Positions 8,067-18,101 are shown, counted from the stretch's first letter. The stretch: DNA of 64,000 nucleotides from UBA1479 sp002706405 (GCA_963972255.1 CAXATO010000010.1:62001-126000), one strand, 5' to 3'. Numbers and translations: made by a program. Notes: generated by a model from the letters alone, not told the origin.

Positions 8067-10010
8067 ATGGCATTGCTGCAAATCCATGAGCCCGGCGAAA
8101 CGCCGGCTCCCCATGAAGGCGACGCCAATGTCGCCATTGGCATCGACCTGGGCACCACCAATTCCGTGACCGCCGCATCCATCGACGGCAAGGCCGAAGT
8201 GCTGCGCGACGAAGACGGGCAGGCCCTGGTGCCGTCCGTCGTGGCCTATGCGCCCGATGGCTCGCCCATCGTCGGCGGGCTGGCCAAAAGCCTGATCGCC
8301 ATGCGCCCGGACAGCGTCGTCAGTTCCATCAAGCGCCTGATGGGGCGCGGCATCGACGACATCAAGGAAGTGGCCGGTCATCTGCCCTTCGCCGTCGAGC
8401 CGGCGGAAGAAGGCGGCTCCGCCATGGTGCGGATCAATGTCGGCGGCCGCAAGCTGACGCCCGTGGAGATTTCCAGCCATATTCTGACGGCGTTGAAGGA
8501 ACGGGCCGAACAGGTGCTGGACCGGGAGGTGACCCGTGCGGTCATTACCGTGCCGGCCTATTTCGATGATGCCGCGCGCACGGCGACCAAGGACGCGGCC
8601 AGACTGGCCGGGCTGGAGGTTCTGCGCTTGGTTAACGAGCCCACGGCGGCGGCGCTGGCCTACGGGCTGGATAAGGAGGCCGAAGGTCTTTACGCCGTCT
8701 ATGACCTGGGCGGCGGCACGTTCGATATATCGCTGCTGCGCATGGAAAAGGGCGTGTTCCAGGTGCTTGCCACAAGCGGCGACGCGGCACTGGGCGGCGA
8801 CGATTTCGACCATGCCATCGCCGAGCATTTCCTGAAGGATTGGACCGGCTCGACGCCGGGCGCGGGCGCCGTCAAACAGGCCATCGCCATCGCCCGCCAG
8901 GTCAAGGAAGACCTGAGTGATGCGGAAAACGGTACCTGGGCGATGGAACTGGGAGGAGAGGAGCAGTCCTTCAGTCTCGACCGCGCCGCCTTCGAAGCCC
9001 TGATCGAGCCCCTGGTGGCGCGCACGCTGCGCATCTGCGAGGACGTGTTGGACGACGCCGATATCACGCCGGACGAGGTCAAGGGCGTGGTCCTGGTCGG
9101 TGGTTCGACCCGCGTTCCCCTGGTCCGTCGCAAGGTCGCCGAATTGTTCGGGCATGAGCCCTTGGCCGATATCGATCCGGACGAGGTTGTCGCCGTGGGT
9201 GCGGCCTTGCAGGCCGAAGCCCTGACCATCGGCTCGGACACCCTGTTGCTGGACGTCACGCCGCTGTCGCTCGGCATCGAGACCATGGGCGGGCTGACGG
9301 AAAAGATCATCCCCCGCAACACGCCGATCCCCGTGGCCAAGGCCCAGGAATTCACGACCTATCAGGACGGTCAGACCGCCATGGCCGTGCATGTGGTCCA
9401 GGGCGAGCGGGAAATGGTCGACCAGAACCGGTCTCTGGCGCGCTTCACCCTGCGTGGGATTCCGCCGATGGTGGCGGGCGCGGCGCGCATCCGCGTGACC
9501 TATGCGGTGGATGCCGACGGTCTGATGACGGTCAGTGCGCGGGAGGAAACCACCGGCATCGAGCAAAGCATCGAGGTCAAACCGTCCTATGGCCTGTCCG
9601 AAGACGAAATGTCGCAGATGCTGTACGACAGCATGAAGCACGCCAAGGAAGACATGACCCAGCGTCTGATCGCCGAAGCGCGGGTCGAGGCGGGCCGTGC
9701 CGTGGGTGCGGTCAAGGCCGCGATGGACGTCGACGGGGACCTGTTGGAAGACGGCGAACGCGAACAGATATCAGCACTTTTATCGGCCGCAGAGGCGGCC
9801 ATCGCCGGCGACGACCGCGATGCCATCAATGACGCGGTCGAGAAATTGGAAGAAGGCACCCGGTCGTTCGCCGAGAAACGCATGGACCGCGGCATTCGCG
9901 CGGCCCTGCGCGGCGTCGACGTCGACCGCCTGGATGAGGCCGCCCACGAACGGGACGGAGTGGTGCGCGATTACAACCATGCGCACAAGTCCGCCGACGT
10001 CGGCGACTGA
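8067..10010 (+). CDS. hscA: Fe-S assembly chaperone HscA
   Basis: Specialised Hsp70 that binds the LPPVK motif of IscU and drives cluster release. The nucleotide-binding domain begins with IGIDLGTTNSVTA near residue 26, followed by VPAYFDDAARTATKDAA, the VYDLGGGTFDISLL phosphate loop and VVLVGGSTRVPLVR; the substrate-binding domain starts near residue 400 (LLLDVTPLSLGIETMGG). Length 647 aa is slightly above E. coli HscA (616). It begins 3 bases after the hscB stop, so the pair is translated together. Confidence 0.95.
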   Translation: MALLQIHEPGETPAPHEGDANVAIGIDLGTTNSVTAASIDGKAEVLRDEDGQALVPSVVAYAPDGSPIVGGLAKSLIAMRPDSVVSSIKRLMGRGIDDIKEVAGHLPFAVEPAEEGGSAMVRINVGGRKLTPVEISSHILTALKERAEQVLDREVTRAVITVPAYFDDAARTATKDAARLAGLEVLRLVNEPTAAALAYGLDKEAEGLYAVYDLGGGTFDISLLRMEKGVFQVLATSGDAALGGDDFDHAIAEHFLKDWTGSTPGAGAVKQAIAIARQVKEDLSDAENGTWAMELGGEEQSFSLDRAAFEALIEPLVARTLRICEDVLDDADITPDEVKGVVLVGGSTRVPLVRRKVAELFGHEPLADIDPDEVVAVGAALQAEALTIGSDTLLLDVTPLSLGIETMGGLTEKIIPRNTPIPVAKAQEFTTYQDGQTAMAVHVVQGEREMVDQNRSLARFTLRGIPPMVAGAARIRVTYAVDADGLMTVSAREETTGIEQSIEVKPSYGLSEDEMSQMLYDSMKHAKEDMTQRLIAEARVEAGRAVGAVKAAMDVDGDLLEDGEREQISALLSAAEAAIAGDDRDAINDAVEKLEEGTRSFAEKRMDRGIRAALRGVDVDRLDEAAHERDGVVRDYNHAHKSADVGD

Positions 10011-10031
10011 CGGAACGAGGAACAAAAAACC

Positions 10032-10382
10032 ATGACCAAAATGTTCAAGATGACCTTCGTGCTGCCCGATGGCACGCCCAAGGAAGTTGATGCGCCGGAG
10101 GGCCTGTCCGTCCTTGAGGTCGCGCACCGCAACGGCATCGATCTGGAAGGGGCCTGCGAAGGCTCGCTCGCCTGTTCGACCTGCCATGTGATTGTCGACC
10201 CGAACGACTTCGACAAGCTGGATGAACCCAGCGAGAACGAGGAAGACATGCTCGACCTTGCGTTTGGGCTGACTCATACCTCGCGGCTTGGCTGCCAGAT
10301 CGTCATGAGCGAGGAACTGGATGGCCTCAAGGTGTCCCTGCCGAAGGCGACCCGCAACATGATGGTCGACCGGAAAGTCTGA
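10032..10382 (+). CDS. fdx: ISC-type [2Fe-2S] ferredoxin
   Basis: Electron donor for cluster assembly on IscU. It is an adrenodoxin/vertebrate-type [2Fe-2S] ferredoxin of 116 aa with ligands Cys42, Cys48, Cys51 and Cys88 (GACEGSLACSTCHVIV, then RLGCQIV). The acidic stretch SENEEDMLDLAFG is the usual partner-binding helix. It lies 21 bases after hscA and 21 before iscX, in normal isc order. Confidence 0.95.
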   Translation: MTKMFKMTFVLPDGTPKEVDAPEGLSVLEVAHRNGIDLEGACEGSLACSTCHVIVDPNDFDKLDEPSENEEDMLDLAFGLTHTSRLGCQIVMSEELDGLKVSLPKATRNMMVDRKV

Positions 10383-10403
10383 TCTGAACTCAAGGAGGGT
10401 CCG

Positions 10404-10604
10404 ATGGGACTGCGTTGGAGCGACACCGTCGATATCGCCATCGAATTGGAAGAAGCCCATCCCGATGCGGATGTGGTCAACCTGCGGTTCACGGACCTGT
10501 GGAAATGGGTTCAGGAGTTGCCCGGCTTCGAGGACGATCCGCAAAAATCCAATGAAAAAGTCCTGGAGGCCATTCAGATGGCCTGGCTCGACGAGCGGGA
10601 CTGA
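10404..10604 (+). CDS. iscX: ISC accessory protein IscX
   Basis: Small acidic protein of 66 aa that binds IscS and iron and tunes the rate of cluster assembly. The family pattern LRWSDTVDIAIELEEAHPD, DLWKWVQELPGF and the C-terminal AIQMAWLDE is clear. A good ribosome site (AAGGAGG) precedes ATG 10404. It is the last gene of the operon; the next gene is convergent after 21 bases, and no hairpin with a T-run is visible between them. Confidence 0.95.
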   Translation: MGLRWSDTVDIAIELEEAHPDADVVNLRFTDLWKWVQELPGFEDDPQKSNEKVLEAIQMAWLDERD

Positions 10605-10625
10605 CCCCGGCCGACGCGCCGGTCG

Positions 10626-12278
10626 TCAGCTGCTTTCCATGACCTGAAGCCGCGTCGGCGGAAAGCGGACGGTGACCGCCGTGCCCTTGCCGGGCGTGCT
10701 GTCCAACTCCAATGTCCCGTCGTGCAGTTCCGTCAGGTTCTTGACCAACGGCAGACCCAATCCGACGCCCTTGAACCGTCGCGTGAAGGGGCCTTCTGCT
10801 TGGCCGAAGGGGCTCAGGACCTTTTGCCAATCCTTTTTGGCGATGCCGATCCCCGTGTCCGATATGCGGACGAGAATGCCGCCGTCGGCTGTCTTCTCAA
10901 GGTCCACCCGCACGGTCCCGCCATCGGGCGTGAACTTGATCGAATTCGACATCAAGTTGATGACGATCTGACGCAGTCGCCGTTCGTCGCCGATGAACGG
11001 CGGTGTCGCCACGAGATGCGATTCCAGGGCGAGTTCAGCTTTCTTGGCCTCTTCCTCCATCAGGGTGACGCAGGCCTGGATCGCGGCGCCGATGTCGAAG
11101 ATTTCCTCCTGGAACTGGACCTCGCCGGCTTCGATCAACGAAATGTCCAACACGTCGTTGATCAACTCCAGCATGTGACGGCCCGATCGCTGGATGTTGG
11201 CGACGTACTCGGCGTATTTCTGGTTGCCCAGAGGGCCCAAGGTGCCCATGCCGATGAGTTCCGAATAGCCGATGATCGAGTTCAGCGGGGTGCGGAATTC
11301 GTGGCTCATATTGGCAAGGAATTCGGTCTTGGCGCGATTGGCGCGTTCGGCGGCTTCCTTGGCCCGGGCAAGGTCCCGTTCGGCGCGCCACTGCTTGGTG
11401 ATATTGCGGCCCGTGCCGCGGTATCCCTTGAAGGTGCCGTCCTTGTCGTAGACGGGTTTGCCGCTGATGGCGAGATAGTTGATCTCGCCGTCGGGGCGGA
11501 CGCGGGAATGGATGAAATCGCGGAACGATCGGTGGGCCTCCAGGTCCGCGATATGGCTTTTCCACGGTTCTTCGTCGGGGTTGTCCCATAGAGATTCCCG
11601 GCGCGAGCGGCCCAATAGTTGTTCCGGGCGCACGCCCGATGCCCAATAGAAGCGGTCGGAAAAATAGGAGAACCGCAGGTTCTCATCCATTTCCCACAAC
11701 CAGTCCTGCGAGGCTTCGGCGAAATCGCGGAACCGTTCCTCGTTCTCACGCAGCGCATCGGTCATGGAAACCCATTCGCTGACGTCGCGGCGAATGGACA
11801 GAATGCCGCCGTCCTGCAGGCGGTACTCCATGACTTCGTACCAAATGCCATCGGCAAACCTGTGGGCTGTCATGCCCATGGCGTTGCGGTGACGATCCAG
11901 GCGGATGCGGATGAATTCCTCTTCCCGGCCGATTGCCTGATCGATCAGGCCGCGGTCCGTATGGGCCCGCAGCAGGTCCTTGAATTCGGCACCGGGCACG
12001 TAGAGCGTCTTCAGGTCGTCCGGCAGGTGCCGGAGGTAGGCCGCGTTGGCGAAAACCAGGCGATCCTCGGCATCGTAGACCACGAACCCATCGTCGACCC
12101 GTCCCAGGGCATCGATCAGGGAGCGCACGGTATGATCGGTGAGACCATCCGCCGCGGGCATGGGAATGGTCTGTGAGTTGGCACGGTCGCGAAGCCGCGA
12201 AAGTTCGCTCTCCAAGGCCTCGACCCTGTCGATCAGCGCGCTTTTCGTTAGGCTCCGCAGTTCTTTTTTCCCTTGCAT
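10626..12278 (-). CDS. Soluble PAS-PAS sensor histidine kinase
   Basis: Cytoplasmic two-component sensor, 550 aa, without membrane segments. A short N-terminal coiled coil (residues 5-35) leads to a degenerate PAS domain (about 50-165, GFVVYDAEDRLVFANAAY) and a second PAS/PAC (about 180-298, ending GYRGTGRNIT). The HisKA domain has the phospho-accepting His326 in SHEFRTPLNSIIGYSELIG. The HATPase region shows N box NLMSNSIKFTP, G1 ISDTGIGI and G2 GVGLGLPLVK. No response regulator is adjacent, so it is an orphan kinase. It closely resembles, in its catalytic half, the kinase at 56933-57922. Confidence 0.9.
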   Translation of the reverse strand: MQGKKELRSLTKSALIDRVEALESELSRLRDRANSQTIPMPAADGLTDHTVRSLIDALGRVDDGFVVYDAEDRLVFANAAYLRHLPDDLKTLYVPGAEFKDLLRAHTDRGLIDQAIGREEEFIRIRLDRHRNAMGMTAHRFADGIWYEVMEYRLQDGGILSIRRDVSEWVSMTDALRENEERFRDFAEASQDWLWEMDENLRFSYFSDRFYWASGVRPEQLLGRSRRESLWDNPDEEPWKSHIADLEAHRSFRDFIHSRVRPDGEINYLAISGKPVYDKDGTFKGYRGTGRNITKQWRAERDLARAKEAAERANRAKTEFLANMSHEFRTPLNSIIGYSELIGMGTLGPLGNQKYAEYVANIQRSGRHMLELINDVLDISLIEAGEVQFQEEIFDIGAAIQACVTLMEEEAKKAELALESHLVATPPFIGDERRLRQIVINLMSNSIKFTPDGGTVRVDLEKTADGGILVRISDTGIGIAKKDWQKVLSPFGQAEGPFTRRFKGVGLGLPLVKNLTELHDGTLELDSTPGKGTAVTVRFPPTRLQVMESS

Positions 12279-12386
12279 GATCGCCTCTTAGGTCAGCTTA
12301 GGGCGAAATTCGCGTGTAGTCTATTTGCCGTTCAAATGACATAAACCGATAATGCAGATCGCTGTTCCGGGCGAAGAGAGGGTCAA

Positions 12387-13154
12387 ATGTCGCTAAGCGA
12401 AATCATGTTGTTCAACACCTCGATCCCGCTGTTGGACGGGCTGGCCCTGGCCTGGTTCCTGGCCGGTGCCATCCTGTACACGGCGCTGGCCGATAAGATC
12501 GCCTGGGGAAAGCGGCCCATGGCGGTGGTGCTGCATGATTACCGCCTGCGCTGGATGGAACGCATGTTGGAGCGGGAGAACCGTATGCCCGATGTGCAGA
12601 TCGTCAATTCCTACATCCGTTCGGGCAGCCTGTTCATTTCCACCACATTGCTGGTTCTGGCCGGGATCGTGGCGTTGTTGGGTCAGATCGAGGATCTGCG
12701 CGTCATCATCCACGACGTGTCCATGGCCCAGCCGGCGTCCCGGCGGCTGATGGAATTCCGCGTGTTCATCCTGGTGCTGGTGTTCGTTTATGCGTTTTTC
12801 AAATTCGCCTGGTGCCTGCGCCAGTTCAATTACACCCTGGTGATGATTGGCGCCGCGCCCCAGGCGGGACAATGCGATGCCGCCATCACGGCCCAGTTTC
12901 CGCCCCGCGCGGCGACGATCCTGTCCCGCGCCCAGGACAACTTCAATCGGGGGCTCCGGTCTTACTATTTCGCGCTGGCGCTGTTGCCCTGGTTCATCCA
13001 CCCGGTTTTGCTGTTCATGACGACGGTCTGGGTGCTGCTGGTGCTGTACCGCCGCGATTTTCGCTCGGTGACGCTGAAAACCCTCGACGAATTGGGGGCC
13101 GCCGACGATGCGGCCGCGGACGCGAAGGCGCAGCAGAAGCCGCCGGCGGCATAG
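12387..13154 (+). CDS. DUF599 family membrane protein
   Basis: Integral membrane protein of 255 aa with about four transmembrane segments (near residues 13-34, 70-92, 115-138 and 185-215). The segment LRWMERMLERENRMPDVQIV and the following SGSLFISTT match the DUF599 family, whose function is unknown. It is transcribed away from the histidine kinase (108 bases between starts) and ends 53 bases before mnmA. The C-terminal tail is charged and Ala-rich. Confidence 0.85.
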   Translation: MSLSEIMLFNTSIPLLDGLALAWFLAGAILYTALADKIAWGKRPMAVVLHDYRLRWMERMLERENRMPDVQIVNSYIRSGSLFISTTLLVLAGIVALLGQIEDLRVIIHDVSMAQPASRRLMEFRVFILVLVFVYAFFKFAWCLRQFNYTLVMIGAAPQAGQCDAAITAQFPPRAATILSRAQDNFNRGLRSYYFALALLPWFIHPVLLFMTTVWVLLVLYRRDFRSVTLKTLDELGAADDAAADAKAQQKPPAA

Positions 13155-13207
13155 CGCCTGAGGCCGCGTGCCTTGCGTCGTCCGGGGAAAGCCCTATATT
13201 CCGCCCC

Positions 13208-14335
13208 ATGAGCACCCCTGTGATCGATCTGGGCCTGGGAAAGAATCCCAAGGACAGCCGTGTCGTCGTCGCCATGTCCGGCGGTGTCGACAGTTCGACT
13301 GCGGCTGCCTTGGTCAAGGAAGCGGGGTACGACGTGGTCGGCATGACCATGCAGCTTTACGATCAGGGCGAACCAAGCCCGGGGCAGAAGACCTGCTGCG
13401 CCGGCAAGGACATCTTCGATGCCCGCCGGGTCGCGGACCAATTGGGGTTTCCCCATTACGTGCTCAATTACGAAAGCCGGTTCAAGGATCAGGTGATCGA
13501 CGACTTCGCCGATACCTATCTGCGCGGCGAAACGCCCATTCCCTGCGTGCGCTGCAATCAGACCGTGAAGTTCAAGGACATGCTGGGCCAGGCCCGTGAA
13601 TTGGGCGCCGACGCCCTGGTGACGGGCCATTACGTGCGCCGGGTCGAGGGTGCCAAGGGCTCGGAACTTCACCGCGCCGCCGACGCCTCCAAAGACCAAA
13701 GCTACTTCCTGTTCGCGACCACGGGTGCACAGCTGGATTTCCTGCGCTTTCCCCTGGGCGCCATGGACAAGGCGGAAACCCGCGCCCATGCGGCGCGCCT
13801 GGGGCTGGCCGTTGCCGACAAGCCGGAAAGCATGGACATCTGTTTCGTGCCCGACGGCAATTATGCGCGCATTGTCGAACGTCTGCGCCCCGAAGCCCAT
13901 GACCCCGGCGACATTGTCGACCAGGCAGGCAAGGTGCTGGGGCGTCACGACGGCATCATTCATTTCACGGTCGGCCAGCGAAAGGGCATCGGCATCGGCG
14001 GAACGGGGGAACCTCTTTACGTCCTGAAGCTGGAGCCGGAAACCCGCCGCGTCATTGTTGGCCCCAAGGCGGCCTTGGGCCGCGAGAGCCTGACCGTGCA
14101 CGAGGTCAACTGGCTGGGCGACGGTCCCTTGCGCGCCAAGGTGCATCGGGTCGAGGTTAAGATCAGGTCCATGTTCAAGCCCGTGCCGGCAACCCTGTTC
14201 GGCACCGGCGACGATACGGCTTCCGTGGCATTCGATACCCCTCAGAACAGCGTCGCCCCCGGGCAGGCTTGCGTGTTCTATCAGGGCGAACGCGTGCTCG
14301 GTGGCGGCTGGATCGCGCGGGACGAGGTGACGTGA
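13208..14335 (+). CDS. mnmA: tRNA-specific 2-thiouridylase MnmA
   Basis: Thiolates U34 of tRNA-Glu, -Gln and -Lys using sulfur relayed ultimately from IscS. The PP-loop SGGVDSS is at residues 24-30. The two redox-active cysteines are Cys116 (CVRCNQTVKF, aligning with E. coli Cys102) and Cys212 (MDICFVPDGNY). Length 375 aa is normal. ATG 13208 is chosen because the upstream open frame lies inside the DUF599 gene. The same modification pathway is served by mnmC further right in this window. Confidence 0.94.
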   Translation: MSTPVIDLGLGKNPKDSRVVVAMSGGVDSSTAAALVKEAGYDVVGMTMQLYDQGEPSPGQKTCCAGKDIFDARRVADQLGFPHYVLNYESRFKDQVIDDFADTYLRGETPIPCVRCNQTVKFKDMLGQARELGADALVTGHYVRRVEGAKGSELHRAADASKDQSYFLFATTGAQLDFLRFPLGAMDKAETRAHAARLGLAVADKPESMDICFVPDGNYARIVERLRPEAHDPGDIVDQAGKVLGRHDGIIHFTVGQRKGIGIGGTGEPLYVLKLEPETRRVIVGPKAALGRESLTVHEVNWLGDGPLRAKVHRVEVKIRSMFKPVPATLFGTGDDTASVAFDTPQNSVAPGQACVFYQGERVLGGGWIARDEVT

Positions 14336-14414
14336 CCCTCCGGCGGCTCTGTTCGCCTGCCGTTGCCCCGGCGATCGGGGTGCTGCTGATCTGCGCCGCG
14401 AGGACCTAATTCCC

Positions 14415-14450
14415 GGGCGGCCCGGCGGCCGCTTCGGCCCGCCGCCGCCC
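14415..14450 (+). terminator. Possible GC-rich stem-loop after mnmA
   Basis: A long GC-only imperfect inverted repeat (GGGCGGC... CTTC ...GCCGCCC) lies 80 bases after the mnmA stop. There is no following T-run, so intrinsic termination is uncertain. Confidence 0.3.
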
Positions 14451-14576
14451 TGAGGACGGTGACACGCCATTCAATCGTTCCGTTGCAATTTAAACGGGTA
14501 TCTGGCCAAATGCTTTGAATTGGTCTAATTCCCGGCCAGAATGTTTTAAAATAAATAAAACAGCGGATCGAGAACG

Positions 14577-15113
14577 GTGAAAACGAACCCAACCCTGCTG
14601 GCAGGGATCAAGATGCATGTGGCAGAGTCGGATGATTTTCGATTTCGCAACACGCAAAAGATGTATCGTTATTGGGCCGAGAAACGCGGCGAGCGGCCGC
14701 GGCCGAGGTGGCGTGACATCACGCTGATGGATATCTATGACGTCGCCCCCTGTATCTGCGTGCGCGATGTCATCCCGGGTGAAAACGATTTTGTCTGTCG
14801 TTACTGGGGCACGCGGCTCACGGACTTGTACGGAATTGATTGCAGCGGAAAGAAGGTTTCCGAATGCTATTCGCCGTCCGGCATCCGCAATACCCTGGGT
14901 ATCTACAGCCGGGTCATATCATCGGAACGTCCGGTCAGGCTGATCGGTAACCTTGGATACGTCGACCGTTCGGAACGGACGTTCTTCGAAGGCGTTTTTC
15001 TTCGATTGGATGGTGACGACGCGCCGGATCGGCACGTCATCGCGGCGCTCCAAATCGGGTGCCAGTTGGATGCCGATGATCTGGAGAACCTCGAAAAACC
15101 GGCTGCCGACTGA
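14577..15113 (+). CDS. PAS-domain protein, likely PAS_5 type
   Basis: Small soluble protein of 178 aa. The arrangement (MYRYWAEKRGERPRPRWRDI, then MDIYDVAPCICVRDV, FVCRYWGTRLTDLYGIDCSGK and a late ERTFFEGVFLRL strand) is typical of the short PAS_5-type proteins found in numbers in Rhodospirillales genomes, whose ligands are unknown. The start is a GTG at 14577, inferred as the first start in frame after an AT-rich leader. No signal peptide or output domain is present. Confidence 0.72.
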   Translation: MKTNPTLLAGIKMHVAESDDFRFRNTQKMYRYWAEKRGERPRPRWRDITLMDIYDVAPCICVRDVIPGENDFVCRYWGTRLTDLYGIDCSGKKVSECYSPSGIRNTLGIYSRVISSERPVRLIGNLGYVDRSERTFFEGVFLRLDGDDAPDRHVIAALQIGCQLDADDLENLEKPAAD

Positions 15114-15145
15114 ACGGCTTGCTCGCCGGACGCGATTGGAGTTTC

Positions 15146-15886
15146 TCAGGGCGTCCAGATGATGCTGACGATCATGGAAATGCCGGAAAACATCAACAGC
15201 GCCAGGACAATCCGGTTGAAGGCGCTGTCTCCCAGCCGGCTGTAGATTTTTCGCCCGATCCAGGAGCCCGCGACCGTTGCCGGGAAGGCGATCAGGGCAA
15301 TACGCCCGACCTCCAGCGTCATGAAGCCGCCGATTGCCTGGCTGCTTGCCGCCAGCAGCAGGATGGCCGTGTTGTAGCCCTGGAACACGCCGCGCTTTTC
15401 GTCCTTGGACCAGCCGCGCAGGGTCGCCCAGATCGTCGGCAGAGGACCGGACAGGCCGGTCAACCCGCCCAACACCCCGCCGCCCAGGCCGACGATGGCG
15501 TTGGCCAGCTTGCCGCCCCAGGCGAGTTTGGGTGCGGCGCGCTGGGCCAGGGTGAACCCGCAATAGAGAACCAGGAACACGGCGAAGAACAGCTTGAATC
15601 CCTCGACCGAGACCTGAGGCAGGATCCAGGTGCCGAGCGGTACGCCGAGCACGCCGCCGACGATGAACGGCAGAACGCGCGGCCAGGAAATGGCATGCCA
15701 AATCGCGGGCAGGGTCATGAACTGGGAAATGAGCGAGCAGATAACGACCAAGGGCGCTGCGATCACGGGATCGATCACGATCAGCCAGACCGCCAGCGCC
15801 GTCAGGCCCGTGCCGAACCCGGTGAGCCCCGACACGAAGCCGCCGGCCAGCGCGCCGGCCAGGATCATCAATTCCAACGTGCCCAT
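15146..15886 (-). CDS. TauE/SafE family membrane permease
   Basis: Integral membrane protein of 246 aa with about eight hydrophobic segments and the twin family motif (AGGFVSGLTGFGTGLTALA near residue 13, LGGGVLGGLTGLSGPL near 133). Characterised members export sulfite or sulfoacetate; substrates of most are unknown. It converges on the PAS gene with a 32-base gap. The link to sulfur metabolism elsewhere in this window is suggestive only. Confidence 0.87.
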   Translation of the reverse strand: MGTLELMILAGALAGGFVSGLTGFGTGLTALAVWLIVIDPVIAAPLVVICSLISQFMTLPAIWHAISWPRVLPFIVGGVLGVPLGTWILPQVSVEGFKLFFAVFLVLYCGFTLAQRAAPKLAWGGKLANAIVGLGGGVLGGLTGLSGPLPTIWATLRGWSKDEKRGVFQGYNTAILLLAASSQAIGGFMTLEVGRIALIAFPATVAGSWIGRKIYSRLGDSAFNRIVLALLMFSGISMIVSIIWTP

Positions 15887-15995
15887 GGTGTTCCGTCTTG
15901 GTGGGGGAAGGTGTGGAAAGATTTAGCGGGGAAGAGGCGGGGAAGAAAGGGCCAATCCTTCGGCTTCCGCCGAACCATTGGCGCCGCGTCATCGC

Positions 15996-17867
15996 TTAGG
16001 TCGTCTCGGGGCTTTCGGCGGCGGCGCGCACGCTGATGCCCGTATCATTATCGGCCAGGGCTTCGCGGGCTTTTTCCTGCTGCTGCTGGCGGGCCCACAT
16101 ATCGGCGTAGCGACCGTTCTTCTGCAAAAGATCCGGGTGGCTGCCGCGTTCGACGATGCGCCCGGTTTCCAGCACCAGGATTTCGTCGGCGTCAACCACG
16201 GTCGACAGGCGGTGCGCCACGGTGACCGTGGTTCGGTTCTTCGACACGGCCTTCAGGGCCTTCACGATGTCCTGTTCCGTGCGCGAGTCGAGGGCCGAGG
16301 TCGCTTCGTCGAAGATCAGGATGGCCGGCGCCTTCAGCACCGTGCGGGCGATCGCCACGCGCTGCTTCTCGCCGCCGGACAGCTTCAGTCCCCGCTCCCC
16401 GACCGTTGACTGATAGCCGTCGGGCAGGGCCATGATGAAGTCGTGGATCTGGGCGGTGCGGGCCGCCCCTTCGACCTCGGCCGGGCTGGCGCCGGGCCGA
16501 CCGTAGGCGATGTTGTAGAACACCGTGTCGTTGAACAGCACCGTGTCCTGCGGGACCATGCCGATGGCGGCGCGCAGGGACACCTGGGTCAGGTCGCGGA
16601 CGTCTTGGCCGTCGATGGTGATGCGCCCGCCGGACACGTCATAGAAGCGGAACAGCAGGCGCGAGATGGTCGACTTGCCGGAACCGGACGGGCCAACGAT
16701 GGCGACGGTCTTGCCCGCCGGCACGGTAAAGGAAATGTCGTGCAGGACCTCGCGCCGGGCATCGTAGGCGAAGGACACGTTCTCGAACCGCAGTTCGCCG
16801 CCGGTGATCTTGAGGGGTTTGGCGCCGGGTGTGTCCGCGACCTCGGGGTTTTCATCGAGCAGGCGGAACATCTGTTCCATGTCGATCAGCGATTGTTTGA
16901 TCTCGCGGTAGACGAAACCCAGGAAATTAAGCGGCATGTACAATTGAATCAGGTAGGCGTTGACCATGGCGAAATCACCCAGGGTCATGGTGCCGGCGAC
17001 CACGCCGTCCGCCGCCATCCACATGATCGCGGTCAGGCCGATGGCGATGATCGCACCCTGGCCGATGTTGAGGAGCGCCAGGGAGGTGTTGGACTTGACC
17101 GCCGCGTCCTCGTAGCGCGCCAGCGCCATGTCGAAGCGTCGGGATTCATGATCCTCGTTGCCGAAATACTTCACCGTTTCGAAGTTCAGCAGGCTGTCGA
17201 TGGCCTTGGTGTTGGCCTCGTTGTCGGTGGCGTTCATGGTGCGGCGGAACTGGATGCGCCATTCTGTGACGGCCAGCGTCCAGAAGATGTAGATGCCGAT
17301 GGTCAGGAAGGCGACCAGGGCCATCCAGACGCCGAACAGGTACCACAGGATGCCGCAGGTCAGGACCACCTCGACCAGGGTCGGGACAACATTGAACAGC
17401 ATGAAGCGGAGCAGGAATTCGATGCCCTTGGTGCCGCGTTCCACGGCGCGGCTGACGCCGCCGGTCTTGCGGTCCAGGTGGAAGCGCAGGCTGAGCCGAT
17501 GCAGATGCCGAAAGGTCTTGAGCCCGGCCTGGCGGATGGCGCGCTGGGCGACCTTGGCGAACACGGCGTCGCGCAATTCGCCCAAGGCCTGGGCCAGCAC
17601 GCGGGCGACGCCATAGGCGACCAGGATCATGACCGGCACGGCGACCAAGGCGCCCTGGTTCGCATCCAACGCGTCGATTGCCTGCTTGTAGACATAGGGG
17701 ACGGCGACGCTGGCCCCTTTCGCGGCCGCCAGAAAGATCATGGCCAGCACCACGCGCAGGCGCAGTCCTGATTCCCCGGCCGGCCATAGGTAGGGGGCCA
17801 GGGTTTTGATGGTTTGCCAGTCGTTCCGGCGGGGGCTGTTGGCGGGGTCCGCGTGATCGCGCCGCAT
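15996..17867 (-). CDS. Atm1-type ABC exporter (fused permease-ATPase)
   Basis: Half-transporter of 623 aa that would homodimerise in the inner membrane. Six transmembrane segments span residues 40-330, with the HMT/Atm1 signature FNVVPTLVEV and NFETVKYFGNEDHE; the ATPase carries Walker A GPSGSGKST, signature LSGGEKQR and Walker B ILIFDEATSALD. Bacterial Atm1 proteins export glutathione or polysulfide conjugates and heavy-metal complexes and support Fe-S and metal homeostasis, which fits a genome region with a full isc operon. Single gene, about 235 bases from the divergent response regulator. Confidence 0.9.
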   Translation of the reverse strand: MRRDHADPANSPRRNDWQTIKTLAPYLWPAGESGLRLRVVLAMIFLAAAKGASVAVPYVYKQAIDALDANQGALVAVPVMILVAYGVARVLAQALGELRDAVFAKVAQRAIRQAGLKTFRHLHRLSLRFHLDRKTGGVSRAVERGTKGIEFLLRFMLFNVVPTLVEVVLTCGILWYLFGVWMALVAFLTIGIYIFWTLAVTEWRIQFRRTMNATDNEANTKAIDSLLNFETVKYFGNEDHESRRFDMALARYEDAAVKSNTSLALLNIGQGAIIAIGLTAIMWMAADGVVAGTMTLGDFAMVNAYLIQLYMPLNFLGFVYREIKQSLIDMEQMFRLLDENPEVADTPGAKPLKITGGELRFENVSFAYDARREVLHDISFTVPAGKTVAIVGPSGSGKSTISRLLFRFYDVSGGRITIDGQDVRDLTQVSLRAAIGMVPQDTVLFNDTVFYNIAYGRPGASPAEVEGAARTAQIHDFIMALPDGYQSTVGERGLKLSGGEKQRVAIARTVLKAPAILIFDEATSALDSRTEQDIVKALKAVSKNRTTVTVAHRLSTVVDADEILVLETGRIVERGSHPDLLQKNGRYADMWARQQQQEKAREALADNDTGISVRAAAESPETT

Positions 17868-18101
17868 GGGCGGTGTCGTCCTGAAAATTTATACGGTCCA
17901 TATAGTTGGGTTTGCGCGGCTTGATCGCAAGCAACGATGTCGACTTAAGTCATATAAGGAGCATCGAATAATCCGTGTATAAGCCGGGGCAGTCGGGTGA
18001 GGTGTCAGATCGCGCACCACGAAAACGTGTCTCGGTGTTCAGGTTTTTGTCAGCTTAAGCTGTAGGATTGCCCTAATGGGCAAAAGTTTGGATAGTGGCC
18101 C

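Noticed and set aside
7374..9641. 755-codon open frame on the minus strand
   Set aside because: Antisense to hscB and hscA, both certain; composition is typical of shadow frames.
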